This document shows, in pieces, positions 34,352 to 43,983 of a stretch of DNA of 64,000 nt. Made by a program: the position numbers and the translations under genes. The notes beneath the pieces are model-generated. The model saw only the letters and a program-made list of their open reading frames with translations. It ran no database searches and was not told the origin of the DNA. Numbering within the stretch: position 1 is the stretch's first letter; every line of letters begins with the position of its first letter. This stretch comes from UBA4781 sp963674975. GTDB taxonomy: Bacteria > Chloroflexota > Anaerolineae > Anaerolineales > Anaerolineaceae. Location: NCBI GenBank assembly GCA_963674975.1, contig OY771913.1:2170001-2234000 (forward strand). Reading direction: 5' to 3'.

Positions 34352-36136
34352 TTAAGCTGCTGGTTTTTCTTCGAAGTCATAGCAGACCAGCGTATCTCCC
34401 TCGGCAAAATCGTTAAATCCTTTCACACGAATTCCACACTCATATCCTTCGCGAACTTCACGCACATTTTCTTTTTCTCTTCGCAGTGAAGCGACCTCAT
34501 TATCAGCGATCACTTCATCATCACGAATCACGCGCATGTTCGCGTTGCGGCGGATGATCCCTTCAGTAACCTTACAGCCTGCAATTTTACCAACTTTTGA
34601 GAAAGAAAATACAGCCAATATTTGAGCTTTTCCAAGAATAATTTCCTGTTTTTCAGGTTCGAGCATTCCTTTCAAGGCTTTTTCAATATCTTCCGTGAGA
34701 CGGTAGATGATATCGTAGAAACGAATAGAAATGCCTTCTGTTTCAGCTAGTTTGCCCGCAGCAGGTTCTGCTTCCACATTGAAACCTACAATAATGGCAT
34801 TTGAAGCGGAAGCAAGCATGACATCACTTTCACTGATATTACCCGTTTCAGAATGTAAAATATTGATCTTGATTTCTTTCTGATCGATCTCATTGAGTGC
34901 TGATGTGATGGGGGCAAGAGAACCCTGTACATCTGCTTTCACGATCAGCTTCAGTTCGCGCAGCTCGCCTGCCTGAAAGCGGTTGAAGAGATCTTCAAGA
35001 CTGGCTTGTTTCTTATTCATCTTTTCTTCACTGATTTTTACTTTACGATCTGCTACGATCAACCGCGCATCTTTATCAGAAGGAACAACCTGGAAAATAT
35101 CTCCTGCTTGTGGAACTTCATTCAAACCCATGATCTGAATCGGTGTAGATGGACCGGCTTCTTCGATTTTTTCTCCGTGGAAATCGTACATGGCTTTGAT
35201 GTTGCCGTGAGCCAGACCTACCACGATCGAATCGCCTTGATGAAGAGTCCCATTTTGAATCAACAGGGTTGCAATTACCCCGCGTGCTTTGTCAACTTTC
35301 GCTTCAATGACAGTTCCGATCACTTTACCTTTTGGATTTGCCATGATCTTGCAGGAATCAGCAACCAGTGAGATTGCTTCAAGCAGATCGTCAAGACCTT
35401 GCTTGTTTTTCGCAGAAACGGGAACAACGATGGTGTCTCCTTCCCAATCATCGGGGATGAGTCCCACATCGGCAAGCTGTTTCTTTACCAGCTCGGGGTT
35501 GGCATCATCGCGATCTATTTTGTTTAAAGCCACGATGATAGGAACGCGGGCTGCCTTGGCGTGCGCGATCGCTTCTTTAGTTTGCGGCATAACACCATCA
35601 TTGGCAGCCACCACCAGGATCACGATATCCGCTCCTTGAGCACCTCTTGCGCGCATGGCAGTAAAGGCAGCGTGACCGGGTGTATCCAGAAAAGTTATTT
35701 TTTGATCTTTGTGAATGATTTGATAGGCGCCGATATGCTGGGTGATTCCGCCTGATTCTTCTCCTGCTACATCGGTGTGACGAATGGCATCCAGCAGAGT
35801 TGTTTTTCCATGATCAACGTGCCCGAGAATGGTGATGACCGGAGGTCGTTTGACCAGATTGGATGTATCTTCATTCTCAATCAATTTTCTCCAGAGGGGG
35901 ATCTCGCCTGACTCTTCTTCTTTTACTTCCTGTATCTCGAGTGTGGCATCGATATCTAATTCCGCACAAACAATAGCTGCGGTATCAAAATCAATCACTT
36001 GGTTGATATTTGCCATTACGCCATTTGACATTAAAATCTTGATGATCTGAATTGGGCTTGAGCCAATTCTTTCTCCCAAATCTCTGATCGTTATACTGGT
36101 GGGTAGCTCCACAGTCTTTTTCCCATTTTCGCTCAT
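34352..36136 (-). CDS. infB: Translation initiation factor IF-2
   Basis: About 594 residues from the ATG at 36136 (GGAGG upstream); nine further codons upstream are unsupported. One N-terminal IF2_N module (about 8-55) and a short acidic linker precede the G domain, which has GHVDHGKTT (105-113), DTPGH and NKID. Domains II-IV follow, ending in GYECGIRVKGFNDFAEGD. It is a short IF-2 without the long N-terminal extension of E. coli. It brings initiator tRNA to the small subunit. Confidence 0.97.
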   Translation of the reverse strand: MSENGKKTVELPTSITIRDLGERIGSSPIQIIKILMSNGVMANINQVIDFDTAAIVCAELDIDATLEIQEVKEEESGEIPLWRKLIENEDTSNLVKRPPVITILGHVDHGKTTLLDAIRHTDVAGEESGGITQHIGAYQIIHKDQKITFLDTPGHAAFTAMRARGAQGADIVILVVAANDGVMPQTKEAIAHAKAARVPIIVALNKIDRDDANPELVKKQLADVGLIPDDWEGDTIVVPVSAKNKQGLDDLLEAISLVADSCKIMANPKGKVIGTVIEAKVDKARGVIATLLIQNGTLHQGDSIVVGLAHGNIKAMYDFHGEKIEEAGPSTPIQIMGLNEVPQAGDIFQVVPSDKDARLIVADRKVKISEEKMNKKQASLEDLFNRFQAGELRELKLIVKADVQGSLAPITSALNEIDQKEIKINILHSETGNISESDVMLASASNAIIVGFNVEAEPAAGKLAETEGISIRFYDIIYRLTEDIEKALKGMLEPEKQEIILGKAQILAVFSFSKVGKIAGCKVTEGIIRRNANMRVIRDDEVIADNEVASLRREKENVREVREGYECGIRVKGFNDFAEGDTLVCYDFEEKPAA

Positions 36137-36218
36137 ATTAACCTCCGTTGTCGCTGCTTTCATTGAACCTGTTGATTCATATTTCCGGTGAGCGATGGTG
36201 ATCGAATGGAAGACTGTT

Positions 36219-36524
36219 TTAATCTTGCAACTTCGAAATGCTCTCCGGCAGGTTCATCATATATGCTTCTAGATATTCTTTGTCTTGCTCACCAAGCACT
36301 GTTTTCAATGCCTTTGATAGGCTTCCCTTCAGCGCTTTTTCCCAACATTCCTTTTTTAGGTGGATATAAGCTCCGCGTCCATTGATCTTTCCTGTCGGAT
36401 CAACCAATATCCCTTCGGACGTGCGCACGATACGGATCATCTCTTTCTTTGCGAGAATCTCTCGACAGCCAACGCAGGTCCGTTGTGGAATGTGTTTCTT
36501 GGGCAGTTTTTGTGTTTTCACCAC
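36219..36524 (-). CDS. rnpM: YlxR/RnpM family protein
   Basis: 101 residues. The family signature is PQRTCVGCRE (about 12-21), followed by DPTGKINGRGAYIHLKKECWE. Members bind RNA, and the Bacillus homolog modulates RNase P. It sits between nusA (12 bases) and infB, the conserved place for this gene in Gram-positive-type operons. Confidence 0.92.
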   Translation of the reverse strand: MVKTQKLPKKHIPQRTCVGCREILAKKEMIRIVRTSEGILVDPTGKINGRGAYIHLKKECWEKALKGSLSKALKTVLGEQDKEYLEAYMMNLPESISKLQD

Positions 36525-36536
36525 CGTTCTCTATTT

Positions 36537-38453
36537 CTAATTTACGTCATTTATGTCCCAGTCATCGTCTCCACGTTTGTGCTTCCGCTTGACAAGGGTC
36601 ATATCGAGATCAGGATCATACTCGATTTCCTGAAACTTCCGTTTTTTCTTTTTCTTTGCATCTTTATCAGATTTATCATCAAATTCTTCTTCTTCGAAGT
36701 TCTTTTCATGGATCTTTTGTGATTCCAGTTTAAACATTTCTTCAAATGATAATTCTGATTCTTCTGACTTTTCTTCTTCCTCTTCCTCTTCAGTTTCTGG
36801 TTCTTCTATCTCGCTTGAGATGGCAGATGGTTCGACAACGACTTCTTCCGGTTCAGCGATAACCTCTTCAATATCGGCAGCGGGTTCCACTGCTGCTTCT
36901 TCTTCGGGCTGTTCGCTCTCAACCTCTTCGGGTTCTGGCTCTGGCTCGGGTGGAATAAGAGTGGCGAGGTTATTTACAACCTCTTCGATCTTTTCCAAAC
37001 TCTTTGGTCCAATACCGGGCAAACCAAGAATGGAATCAGGATTGGTCTTATATTCCAGCACCAGGTCCCCCAAATTTTTGATGCCGCTGTCTGTAAGAAT
37101 AGAGAGGATGCTGGGAGAAAGGATCTCTTCATTAAGTTCAACCTGGAAAGCGCTCTTGGGAATAGTCTGCAGCGCCTCCTGAACTACCTTCTCGCGTTCG
37201 GCAATGACTTCCTGCCTTTCAGCGTAAAGACTCTTTTCCATTGTGTCAATAAACTTTGCCAGAGTATCGTAATCTTCCATGTTGAGGATACGACCTTCGG
37301 TTTTTCTTGCTGCGATTTCTTCTACTTTGGATATCTCATCCTGGAAGAGATCAGCTTTTTCTGCAAATTTTTCGTTGTTTTTCAATGTGAACAACCAATC
37401 GGATACCGCTTCGGCGAGACTTTTGATGTCGATCTTCCAGCCTGTTAATCGAGCTGCCAGACGGGCATTTTGTCCATCTCGCCCAATTGCGAGAGATAAC
37501 TGGTCTTCTGGTACTACAACCAGGGCAGCTTTAGACTCACTATTTGCCTCATTAAGATATACCCCATTGACACGAGCGGGGCTGAGTGCTTTGGCGATGA
37601 AGATGCGGGGATCTTTATTCCATTCGATCACATCGATCTTTTCATCATGAAGTTCACGTACGATGGCTTGAATACGCACACCGCGCTGTCCAACGCATGC
37701 GCCCACCGGATCAATGCCCTGCTGCGTGGCTGAAACAGCCACTTTGGCACGCTGACCGGGTTCTCTTGAGATGGATCGGATTTCTACGATCCCATGAAAA
37801 ATTTCTGGTACCTCATTCTCCAGAAGCCGCCGCAAGAAATCGCGATGGGTTCTGGAAAGGATGATCTGCGGACCGCGAGGGGTATCTTTTACCTCCGCGA
37901 CCAGAGCGCGTACGCGATCGTGGATGCGAAAACGTTCATATGTGATCATTTCTTTACGGGGCATGGTGCCTTCTGCCTTCATTTCCAGACCGATGGTCAA
38001 CCCGTGTGATCCGGTAGCCTGTACTACACCGCTGATGATCTCACCAACCTGCTTGGTATAGTAATCAAGCTGCATCTGCCGTTCTGCTTCGCGGATCTTT
38101 TGCTGAATGACCTGTCGAGCTGTTTGGGCTGCAACACGACCAAAGTTATCGGGGGTGCTTTCAACAAGAGCCATATCCCCAAGGTTTGTATTAGGATCAT
38201 ATTTTCTTGCTACATCAAGAAGAACCTCAGTCCGGTCGTCCTGAACGCTGTCTACTACTTCTTTTTCTGCAAAGATACGAAATTCACCTTTTTCCAGATC
38301 AATTTTCGCAACAACCTGCTGAGCACTGGATGCGTTTACAGACTTACGATATGCCGAAACCATCGCAGACTCAAGCGCATGATAAATAACTTCTTTTGGA
38401 AGTCCTTTTTCTTCAAGCACTTCATTGAATGCTAGAATGATTTCATTCTTCAT
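36537..38453 (-). CDS. nusA: Transcription elongation factor NusA with acidic tail
   Basis: 638 residues. The N-terminal polymerase-binding domain, an S1 domain (GEIISGVVQATGSHGLTIGL) and two KH domains with DPVGACVGQRGVRIQAI and LSLAIGRDGQNARLAARLTGW are all present. A helix-hairpin-helix follows (about 475-495, LGLPGIGPKSLEKI). The last 140 residues are an acidic, low-complexity tail with Glu runs ending in a Lys/Arg patch and DPDLDMTLVKRKHKRGDDD. NusA controls pausing, termination and antitermination. It is the first gene of the cluster here; rimP, often upstream, is not present. Confidence 0.96.
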   Translation of the reverse strand: MKNEIILAFNEVLEEKGLPKEVIYHALESAMVSAYRKSVNASSAQQVVAKIDLEKGEFRIFAEKEVVDSVQDDRTEVLLDVARKYDPNTNLGDMALVESTPDNFGRVAAQTARQVIQQKIREAERQMQLDYYTKQVGEIISGVVQATGSHGLTIGLEMKAEGTMPRKEMITYERFRIHDRVRALVAEVKDTPRGPQIILSRTHRDFLRRLLENEVPEIFHGIVEIRSISREPGQRAKVAVSATQQGIDPVGACVGQRGVRIQAIVRELHDEKIDVIEWNKDPRIFIAKALSPARVNGVYLNEANSESKAALVVVPEDQLSLAIGRDGQNARLAARLTGWKIDIKSLAEAVSDWLFTLKNNEKFAEKADLFQDEISKVEEIAARKTEGRILNMEDYDTLAKFIDTMEKSLYAERQEVIAEREKVVQEALQTIPKSAFQVELNEEILSPSILSILTDSGIKNLGDLVLEYKTNPDSILGLPGIGPKSLEKIEEVVNNLATLIPPEPEPEPEEVESEQPEEEAAVEPAADIEEVIAEPEEVVVEPSAISSEIEEPETEEEEEEEKSEESELSFEEMFKLESQKIHEKNFEEEEFDDKSDKDAKKKKKRKFQEIEYDPDLDMTLVKRKHKRGDDDWDINDVN

Positions 38454-38494
38454 GATTCTTCTTCTCCATTTTGATTACTCTAATAATACGAAGA

Positions 38495-38515
38495 AAAGTG
38501 GGGGTTGCCCACTTT
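38495..38515 (-). promoter_or_regulatory. Hairpin in the nusA leader
   Basis: AAAGTGGG (38495-38502) and CCCACTTT (38508-38515) form a perfect 8-base stem with a 5-base loop, 42 bases before the nusA start. On the minus strand TCTTCG and an AT-rich stretch follow, giving a weak U-rich tail. It could be an attenuator through which NusA controls its own operon; that is inference. Confidence 0.4.
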
Positions 38516-38704
38516 CCGGTATGTCAAGCGATATTGGTACTAACACTGAATATTCTAACATAAATTAAGTGGAGCATCAAGTTTTTTGACTTCTATTCAT
38601 TTAAAACAGAAAGGAAAAAATAGATGTAATAATGCTCTCTTGTGATCAAAGTAGATTATTAATGGGGAACTGTATAAGAATACTATCAGATTTTTTCTCT
38701 GTAA

Positions 38705-38733
38705 TTGACTTCGATTGTAGGCTATGTTACCAT
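38705..38733 (+). promoter_or_regulatory. Promoter of the PIN/TRAM-cysS-rlmB genes
   Basis: TTGACT (38705-38710), 17 bases, TACCAT (38728-38733). The 341-base gap between nusA and this gene holds the nusA leader on one side and this promoter on the other; I saw nothing else in it. Confidence 0.5.
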
Positions 38734-38794
38734 GTCAATAGGATTTATCCGTCACTGTTTTCCTGAACTTTAACAATCACGAAAGGTAATTTAT

Positions 38795-39904
38795 ATGAGA
38801 ACTCAAAAAGGACTTGTACTTATTCTCCGGTTTTCCGGACTGATCTTATTTGCATTATTAGGCATTTATTTAGGAAATTTCTTTGTTGAAAACTTTGGCT
38901 TTCAGGATCTAAATTTACGCTATGTTCAGATTGGCGGCGGTATTATTCTGGGAGTCTTGGGTTTTTTTCTATTTCCCTATGTCACAATCTTTCCAATTCA
39001 AGCCATCCGTAAACAGCTGGAAGAAACTCCCGGGCAAACTTTATTGATTGCCATGGTTGGATTGATCATTGGATTAATCATTGCTGCATTGATCTCGATC
39101 CCTATCAGTATACTGCCGGCTCCATTAGATAGTATTATGATCATTATTGCGATGGCTCTGTTCGCATATCTTGGTATTACGATCAGCGTATCAAAGCAGG
39201 ATGAGATCCGTGATCTATTTTCATTAGTAAGGCGAGAAAAAAAGAGCAGTTCATCAAAAAAATCTTCCACAACTGGTTGGAACAAAGAATGTCCTATTCT
39301 TGTAGATACCAGTGTGATCATTGATGGAAGGGTGGCTGATATTGCGAAAACCGGTTTCTTACCCGGAACATTGATTATTCCCCATTTCGTTTTGAATGAA
39401 CTGCAGTATATCGCCGATTCGGCAGAGAGTCTGCGCCGTCAGCGCGGACGCCGCGGGATGGAAGTGCTTTCTGAACTGCAGAAAGACAAGAACATCAACG
39501 TGGTTTTGTCAGAAATGGATGTGGAAAATGTTCGTGAGGTGGATGAAAAATTAGTGGTACTTGCCCGCCAGATGAAGGCACCTATTCTTACCAATGATTA
39601 CAACCTGAACCGCGTGGCTGAACTGCAGGGTGTGCAGGTATTGAATATCAATGAACTGGCAAACGCGGTAAAATCGATTCTGCTGCCGGGGGAGGAACTG
39701 AGTGTGAAAGTCATTCAGGAAGGAAAAGAACAGGACCAGGGTGTTGCGTATCTGGATGACGGCACCATGGTTGTAGTGGAGAACGGACGAGATTTTCTGG
39801 ATAAAGATATAACCGTTACGGTTACAAAAGTGCTGCAAACCGCAGCAGGGCGCATGATCTTTTCAAAACCTGGTATTGCCAATGGGAATAATAATAAGGA
39901 TTAA
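38795..39904 (+). CDS. Membrane-anchored PIN/TRAM domain protein, YacL-like
   Basis: 369 residues. Four hydrophobic helices (about 10-28, 46-66, 82-106 and 110-130) anchor a PIN nuclease domain. The PIN part opens with ILVDTSVIIDGRVADI (about 168-183) and ends with PILTNDYNLNRVAELQGV, carrying the acidic metal ligands. A TRAM domain (about 300-360) closes the protein. It is related to Bacillus YacL and is predicted to be an RNA-cleaving or RNA-binding membrane protein. A good promoter precedes it, and cysS follows after five bases. Confidence 0.88.
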   Translation: MRTQKGLVLILRFSGLILFALLGIYLGNFFVENFGFQDLNLRYVQIGGGIILGVLGFFLFPYVTIFPIQAIRKQLEETPGQTLLIAMVGLIIGLIIAALISIPISILPAPLDSIMIIIAMALFAYLGITISVSKQDEIRDLFSLVRREKKSSSSKKSSTTGWNKECPILVDTSVIIDGRVADIAKTGFLPGTLIIPHFVLNELQYIADSAESLRRQRGRRGMEVLSELQKDKNINVVLSEMDVENVREVDEKLVVLARQMKAPILTNDYNLNRVAELQGVQVLNINELANAVKSILLPGEELSVKVIQEGKEQDQGVAYLDDGTMVVVENGRDFLDKDITVTVTKVLQTAAGRMIFSKPGIANGNNNKD

Positions 39905-39909
39905 GCGTA

Positions 39910-41307
39910 ATGGGAATTCGTATTTATAACACTCTGAGCAGAAAGAAAGAACCCTTTCATACGATTGAAGAGAAAAAAGTTCGTATGTATGTCTGCGGTC
40001 CCACCGTGTATTCCAATGCACATGTGGGGCATGCCATGTCTACTCTGGTTTTTGATATCATTCGACGCTATTTAGAATACCGCGGGTATGAAGTGCGGCA
40101 CGTGATGAATTACACCGATGTGGATGACAAGATCATTCAACGTGCTGCGGCACTCGGAGAAGATCCGCTGGAATTGGCTCAAGGATATATTTATAAATTC
40201 GATGAGAATTTACGTGACCTGAACATTTTACCGGCTACATACAAACCCCGTGCTACTGCTGAAATGCAGAATATTATAAAATTCGTGGAAGCTCTTATTG
40301 AAAAAGGGTTTGCTTATGCGGTCGATGGAGATGTCTATTATCGGGTTCGTAAGTTCCCACTCTACGGAAAGCTTTCTCATCGTAATGTTGATGAAATGCG
40401 TTCCGGAGCCCGCATCAGCGTGGATGAACGGAAGGAAGATCCGCTGGATTTTGCTCTCTGGAAAAAAGCCAAACCCGGAGAACCCAGCTGGGAAAGCCCC
40501 TGGGGATTTGGACGACCCGGCTGGCATATTGAATGCTCGGCAATGAGCATGGCTCATCTCGGTGAGCAGATCGATATCCACGGAGGCGGTAATGATTTGA
40601 TATTTCCGCATCATGAAAATGAGATCGCTCAATCTGAAGCATTAACAGAACGTCCTTTCGCGACCTATTGGGTGCATAATGGCATGATGCAGTTCAGCGG
40701 ACAAAAAATGTCTAAGTCGCTGGGGAATCTTGTGACTATTGAATATTTTCTTGAAAATCACCCCGGGGATGTACTGCGTATGATGGTTCTGAATTCAGGT
40801 TACCGTAATCCCCTGACATTTAACGACGAAGTGATCGACCAGGCGCAAAAAGGCTTGGAGCGATTGCAGTCGGTTTTAAAAGGGGCATTACCCGGTGCTG
40901 AAGGAGCTCCCGCTGGTAGTTTGGAAGCCCTGGCAAAACAGGTGCAGGCAACCCGTGAAGGCTTTGAGACCTGCATGGATGATGATTTCAACTCTGCCGG
41001 TGCTCTCGGTAATCTATTCGAGCTGGTACGCAGCATCAACCAGGCGCGTGCAGATGGCGCTACGGATGAAGAACTGCAGGCTGCCCGGAAAGAACTAATA
41101 GATCTGAGCGCCGTATTTGGGTTAAACTTGCAAGAATCGCAGCAGGGACACAGCGCTGATGCCTTTATTGATCTGCTGGTCGCACTGCGCAGTGAACTGC
41201 GCACAAAGAAAGAATGGACGCTTTCCGACCGCATCAGGAATGAGCTGGAGGAGCAGGGTGTGATTGTGGAAGATTCCGCCGGCGGCAGCACCTGGCACTG
41301 GAAATGA
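39910..41307 (+). CDS. cysS: Cysteinyl-tRNA synthetase
   Basis: 465 residues. Class I signatures are YVCGPTVYSNAHVGHAMS (HIGH-like) and KMSKSLGN. Zinc ligands are Cys29 of the YVCGPT segment and the Cys/His of WHIECSAMS, with HHENE further on. It charges tRNA-Cys. It lies in an operon with the YacL-like gene and rlmB; the yacL-cysS-rlmB order resembles that of Bacillus, where ispDF and mrnC are interspersed, but those are absent here. Confidence 0.97.
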   Translation: MGIRIYNTLSRKKEPFHTIEEKKVRMYVCGPTVYSNAHVGHAMSTLVFDIIRRYLEYRGYEVRHVMNYTDVDDKIIQRAAALGEDPLELAQGYIYKFDENLRDLNILPATYKPRATAEMQNIIKFVEALIEKGFAYAVDGDVYYRVRKFPLYGKLSHRNVDEMRSGARISVDERKEDPLDFALWKKAKPGEPSWESPWGFGRPGWHIECSAMSMAHLGEQIDIHGGGNDLIFPHHENEIAQSEALTERPFATYWVHNGMMQFSGQKMSKSLGNLVTIEYFLENHPGDVLRMMVLNSGYRNPLTFNDEVIDQAQKGLERLQSVLKGALPGAEGAPAGSLEALAKQVQATREGFETCMDDDFNSAGALGNLFELVRSINQARADGATDEELQAARKELIDLSAVFGLNLQESQQGHSADAFIDLLVALRSELRTKKEWTLSDRIRNELEEQGVIVEDSAGGSTWHWK

Positions 41308-42047
41308 AAGAATGGATCACGGGACGTAATCCCGTTTTTGAAGCACTGCGTGCGAATCGGCGTGAGCTTTTTCAATTATGGCTGGCAGAGGGTGAGCTTG
41401 AGCAGAGCGGACATCTAAAAGATCTGGTAAAACTCGCACAGCAGAAGAAGCTTTCTATTAAGCGTGTTCCGCGCAGGAAGCTTTCTGAAATTTCTCTAAG
41501 TCATCAAGGCGTTGCGCTGCAGGTGGGCGGTTATCGATATGCCAGTCTGCCTGAAATGCTGGCATTGGCAAAAAAGCAGCAGACCAACCCTTTCATATTA
41601 CTGCTGGATCTGATCCAGGATCCGCAGAACCTGGGTACGCTGCTGCGTAGTGCGGAAGCATTTGGAGTGCACGGGGTGATCATCCCCTCCAGCCGGGCAG
41701 CAGAAGTGACGCCGGCTGTGGTGCATGCTTCTTCCGGTGCCTGTGAACATATCATGATTGTGCAAATGAACATAGTTCAGGCAATCGATGCTTTAAAGGA
41801 AGAGAATACCTGGATTTATGGTTTGGAGTATTCGCAGGAAGCGATCCCGATCGAGCAGGTGGATTTTCATGGGGGTGTAGGTATGGTGGTCGGCTCAGAA
41901 GGCAGTGGATTGCGCACACTGGTCCGTAAAAAATGCGACCAGCTTGTCAGTCTGCCGCGGCAGGGGAAAGTAGATTCCTTGAATGCTGCCACGGCAGGAT
42001 CAATTGCTTTATATGTTGTGCAGGATCGGCGTGAAAAGAATCTATAA
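41304..42047 (+). CDS. rlmB: 23S rRNA 2'-O-ribose methyltransferase, RlmB/TrmH family
   Basis: 247 residues. The substrate-binding N-domain (about 1-75) starts ITGRNPVFEALRANRR. The SPOUT knot domain carries LLDLIQDPQNLGTLLRSAEAFGV (motif 1), MVVGSEGSGL (motif 2) and VSLPRQGKVDSLNAATAGSIAL (motif 3). It methylates a ribose in 23S rRNA, probably the G2251 equivalent. It overlaps cysS by four bases and the convergent DUF456 gene by six. Confidence 0.93.
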   Translation: MKEWITGRNPVFEALRANRRELFQLWLAEGELEQSGHLKDLVKLAQQKKLSIKRVPRRKLSEISLSHQGVALQVGGYRYASLPEMLALAKKQQTNPFILLLDLIQDPQNLGTLLRSAEAFGVHGVIIPSSRAAEVTPAVVHASSGACEHIMIVQMNIVQAIDALKEENTWIYGLEYSQEAIPIEQVDFHGGVGMVVGSEGSGLRTLVRKKCDQLVSLPRQGKVDSLNAATAGSIALYVVQDRREKNL

Positions 42048-42677
42048 CAGCCATTGACCGGTTTCCACTATCCATGCGATCCATAAACCGATCATAATGA
42101 TCCCAATTAGAAAGCGTACAACAAAAGAACAGCCGAATCCTTTCAGCAGTTCCCCTGTCGATTTCAGAGCGGTATCTGTGTTTTTCAGACGAATGATCTC
42201 CAGGGAAAACAGGACGACGGCGGCTGCGATCACACCTCCAAACGGAGGAAAGGCAATACTGCCGATCACAGCAGCCAGAACGGTGATCAGGGTGGTCAAC
42301 CAGGGTGCTCCGCCTTTTCGTGCGCCGGCGCCCATAAGGATATTATCAACCACGTTCCCGATCAGCATGAAGACGCTGATGATGCCCATGAAGATGCCGG
42401 ATGTTTTATCAAAACCAACCACCAGCCCGTAGACCAGCGCTGCCAGCCAGATAAACGTGATGCCGGGGATGATCGGGATAATGAGTGAAATAAGGCTGAC
42501 CAGCATCACTATGGCTACGATGATCTGCAGTCCGGCGAGGGTAGCCGTGGGGATGTTCCCCTTTGTGCCATACAGTATCATCCCATTTTCAGCGCTGGTT
42601 TCGACACATCCTGAAAGCGAAAAAGCCAGCAGAACAGATAACAATATGAACAGTACAGCTTTTACAGTTGGTCGCAT
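42042..42677 (-). CDS. DUF456 membrane protein with lipobox-like N-terminus
   Basis: About 211 residues from the ATG at 42677 (GGAG eight bases upstream). The first helix ends in SLSGC (Cys24), a plausible lipobox. It is followed by the DUF456 core with IIPIIPGITFIWLAALVYGL, a GNVVDNILMGAGARKGGA loop, FPPFGGVIAAA and two more helices. The combination of lipobox and multi-pass membrane domain is unusual. The function of DUF456 is unknown. It lies between rlmB and serS. Confidence 0.8.
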   Translation of the reverse strand: MRPTVKAVLFILLSVLLAFSLSGCVETSAENGMILYGTKGNIPTATLAGLQIIVAIVMLVSLISLIIPIIPGITFIWLAALVYGLVVGFDKTSGIFMGIISVFMLIGNVVDNILMGAGARKGGAPWLTTLITVLAAVIGSIAFPPFGGVIAAAVVLFSLEIIRLKNTDTALKSTGELLKGFGCSFVVRFLIGIIMIGLWIAWIVETGQWLL

Positions 42678-42715
42678 AGGTATCTCCATATGAATTTTCA
42701 ATCTATATACGCAGA

Positions 42716-43981
42716 TTATTTAATTTCAGTTGCACCACCCATCCAGGGGCGCAGCACTTCGGGAATGTGAATACTTCCGTCTGCCTGCTGGTAGTTCTCC
42801 AGGATGGCGATTAAAGTGCGGGGCATACCCAGACCGGAGCCGTTGAGGGTATGCACAAAATCTTTGTGTCCTTCTGCGTCTTTATATTTGATGTTGGCGC
42901 GGCGTGCCTGAAAAGCTCCTACATTGGATATGGAGGAAACCTCGAGCCATTCCTGGCAGCCGGGTGCCCAGACTTCGATGTCATAGCCGATGCAGGCGTT
43001 GAAGCTGATGTCGCCGGTACAGAGCTGCAGCACGCGGTAGGTAAGACCAAGCTGTTTGCAGGTTTCTTCCGCATCAGCCACCATGCGCTCGAATTCGTGC
43101 ATTGATTCATCCGGCATGCAGTAAGTGTACATTTCCACTTTATCGAACTGATGCCCGCGTTTAATGCCGCGCACGTCTTTTCCGGCGCTCATTTTTTCGC
43201 GGCGGAAGCAGGGGGTATAGGCAGTATAGCGCAGGGGCAGTTCGGCTGCGTCGATGAATTCATCCATGTGCAGCCCGGTAAGGGGTACCTCTGCGGTAGG
43301 TACCATATAAAGATCTTCTTCATGATCTTTATATAAGTTATCGGCAAATTTGGGCAGCTGACCGGCAGCATAAAGTGTGGCACTTTTCACCATAAAGGGT
43401 GTGTATTTCTCGTAGTATCCCTGGCGGATGTGCAGGTCCAGCATAAAGGCGATGATCGCGCGCTGTAAACGGGCGCCCAATCCGCTCAATACATAAAAAC
43501 GGGAGCCGGTGATCTTTACCCCTCGTTCAAAATCGATGATGCCCAGTTTTTCTCCCAGATCCCAGTGCGGCAGCGGCTCAAAATCAAAGGCGCGTTTTTC
43601 TCCCACGGTTTTCAGCACCACATTTTCGCTTTCATCTTTTCCAATCGGAACCTGCGGAAGCGGAATATTCGGAATGGTCATGATCAATTCATGCTGCTTT
43701 TCTTCGATCCCGCGGATGGTTTCATCGAGCGAAGTGATGGAATCGGAAACCACTTTCATGGCGGCGATCTTTTCATCCCGTTCGGTCTTGTCTTTTAATT
43801 TTCCGATCTCTTTGGAAACAGTATTGCGTTCGGCTTTTAATGCTTCAACTTCCTGTAGTTTCTGCCGGCGTTCTTCATCAATGGCAAGCAGTTCATCTAC
43901 TACCGATGGATCAAGGCTGCGTTTTTGTATGCCTTCACGCACGGTTTGTGGTTCTTCACGAACAAGTCTGATATCGATCAT
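42716..43981 (-). CDS. serS: Seryl-tRNA synthetase
   Basis: About 421 residues from the ATG at 43981 with AAGGAG upstream; the frame extends through the T-box terminator, which cannot be coding. The long antiparallel coiled coil (about 27-100) binds the tRNA variable arm. Class II motifs are GARLQRAIIAFMLDLH (motif 1), TPCFRREKMSAGKDVRGIKR (motif 2) and GSGLGMPRTLIAILENYQ (motif 3). It charges tRNA-Ser, such as the one at 4850. It is controlled by the T-box leader upstream. Confidence 0.97.
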   Translation of the reverse strand: MIDIRLVREEPQTVREGIQKRSLDPSVVDELLAIDEERRQKLQEVEALKAERNTVSKEIGKLKDKTERDEKIAAMKVVSDSITSLDETIRGIEEKQHELIMTIPNIPLPQVPIGKDESENVVLKTVGEKRAFDFEPLPHWDLGEKLGIIDFERGVKITGSRFYVLSGLGARLQRAIIAFMLDLHIRQGYYEKYTPFMVKSATLYAAGQLPKFADNLYKDHEEDLYMVPTAEVPLTGLHMDEFIDAAELPLRYTAYTPCFRREKMSAGKDVRGIKRGHQFDKVEMYTYCMPDESMHEFERMVADAEETCKQLGLTYRVLQLCTGDISFNACIGYDIEVWAPGCQEWLEVSSISNVGAFQARRANIKYKDAEGHKDFVHTLNGSGLGMPRTLIAILENYQQADGSIHIPEVLRPWMGGATEIK

Positions 43982-43983
43982 TC

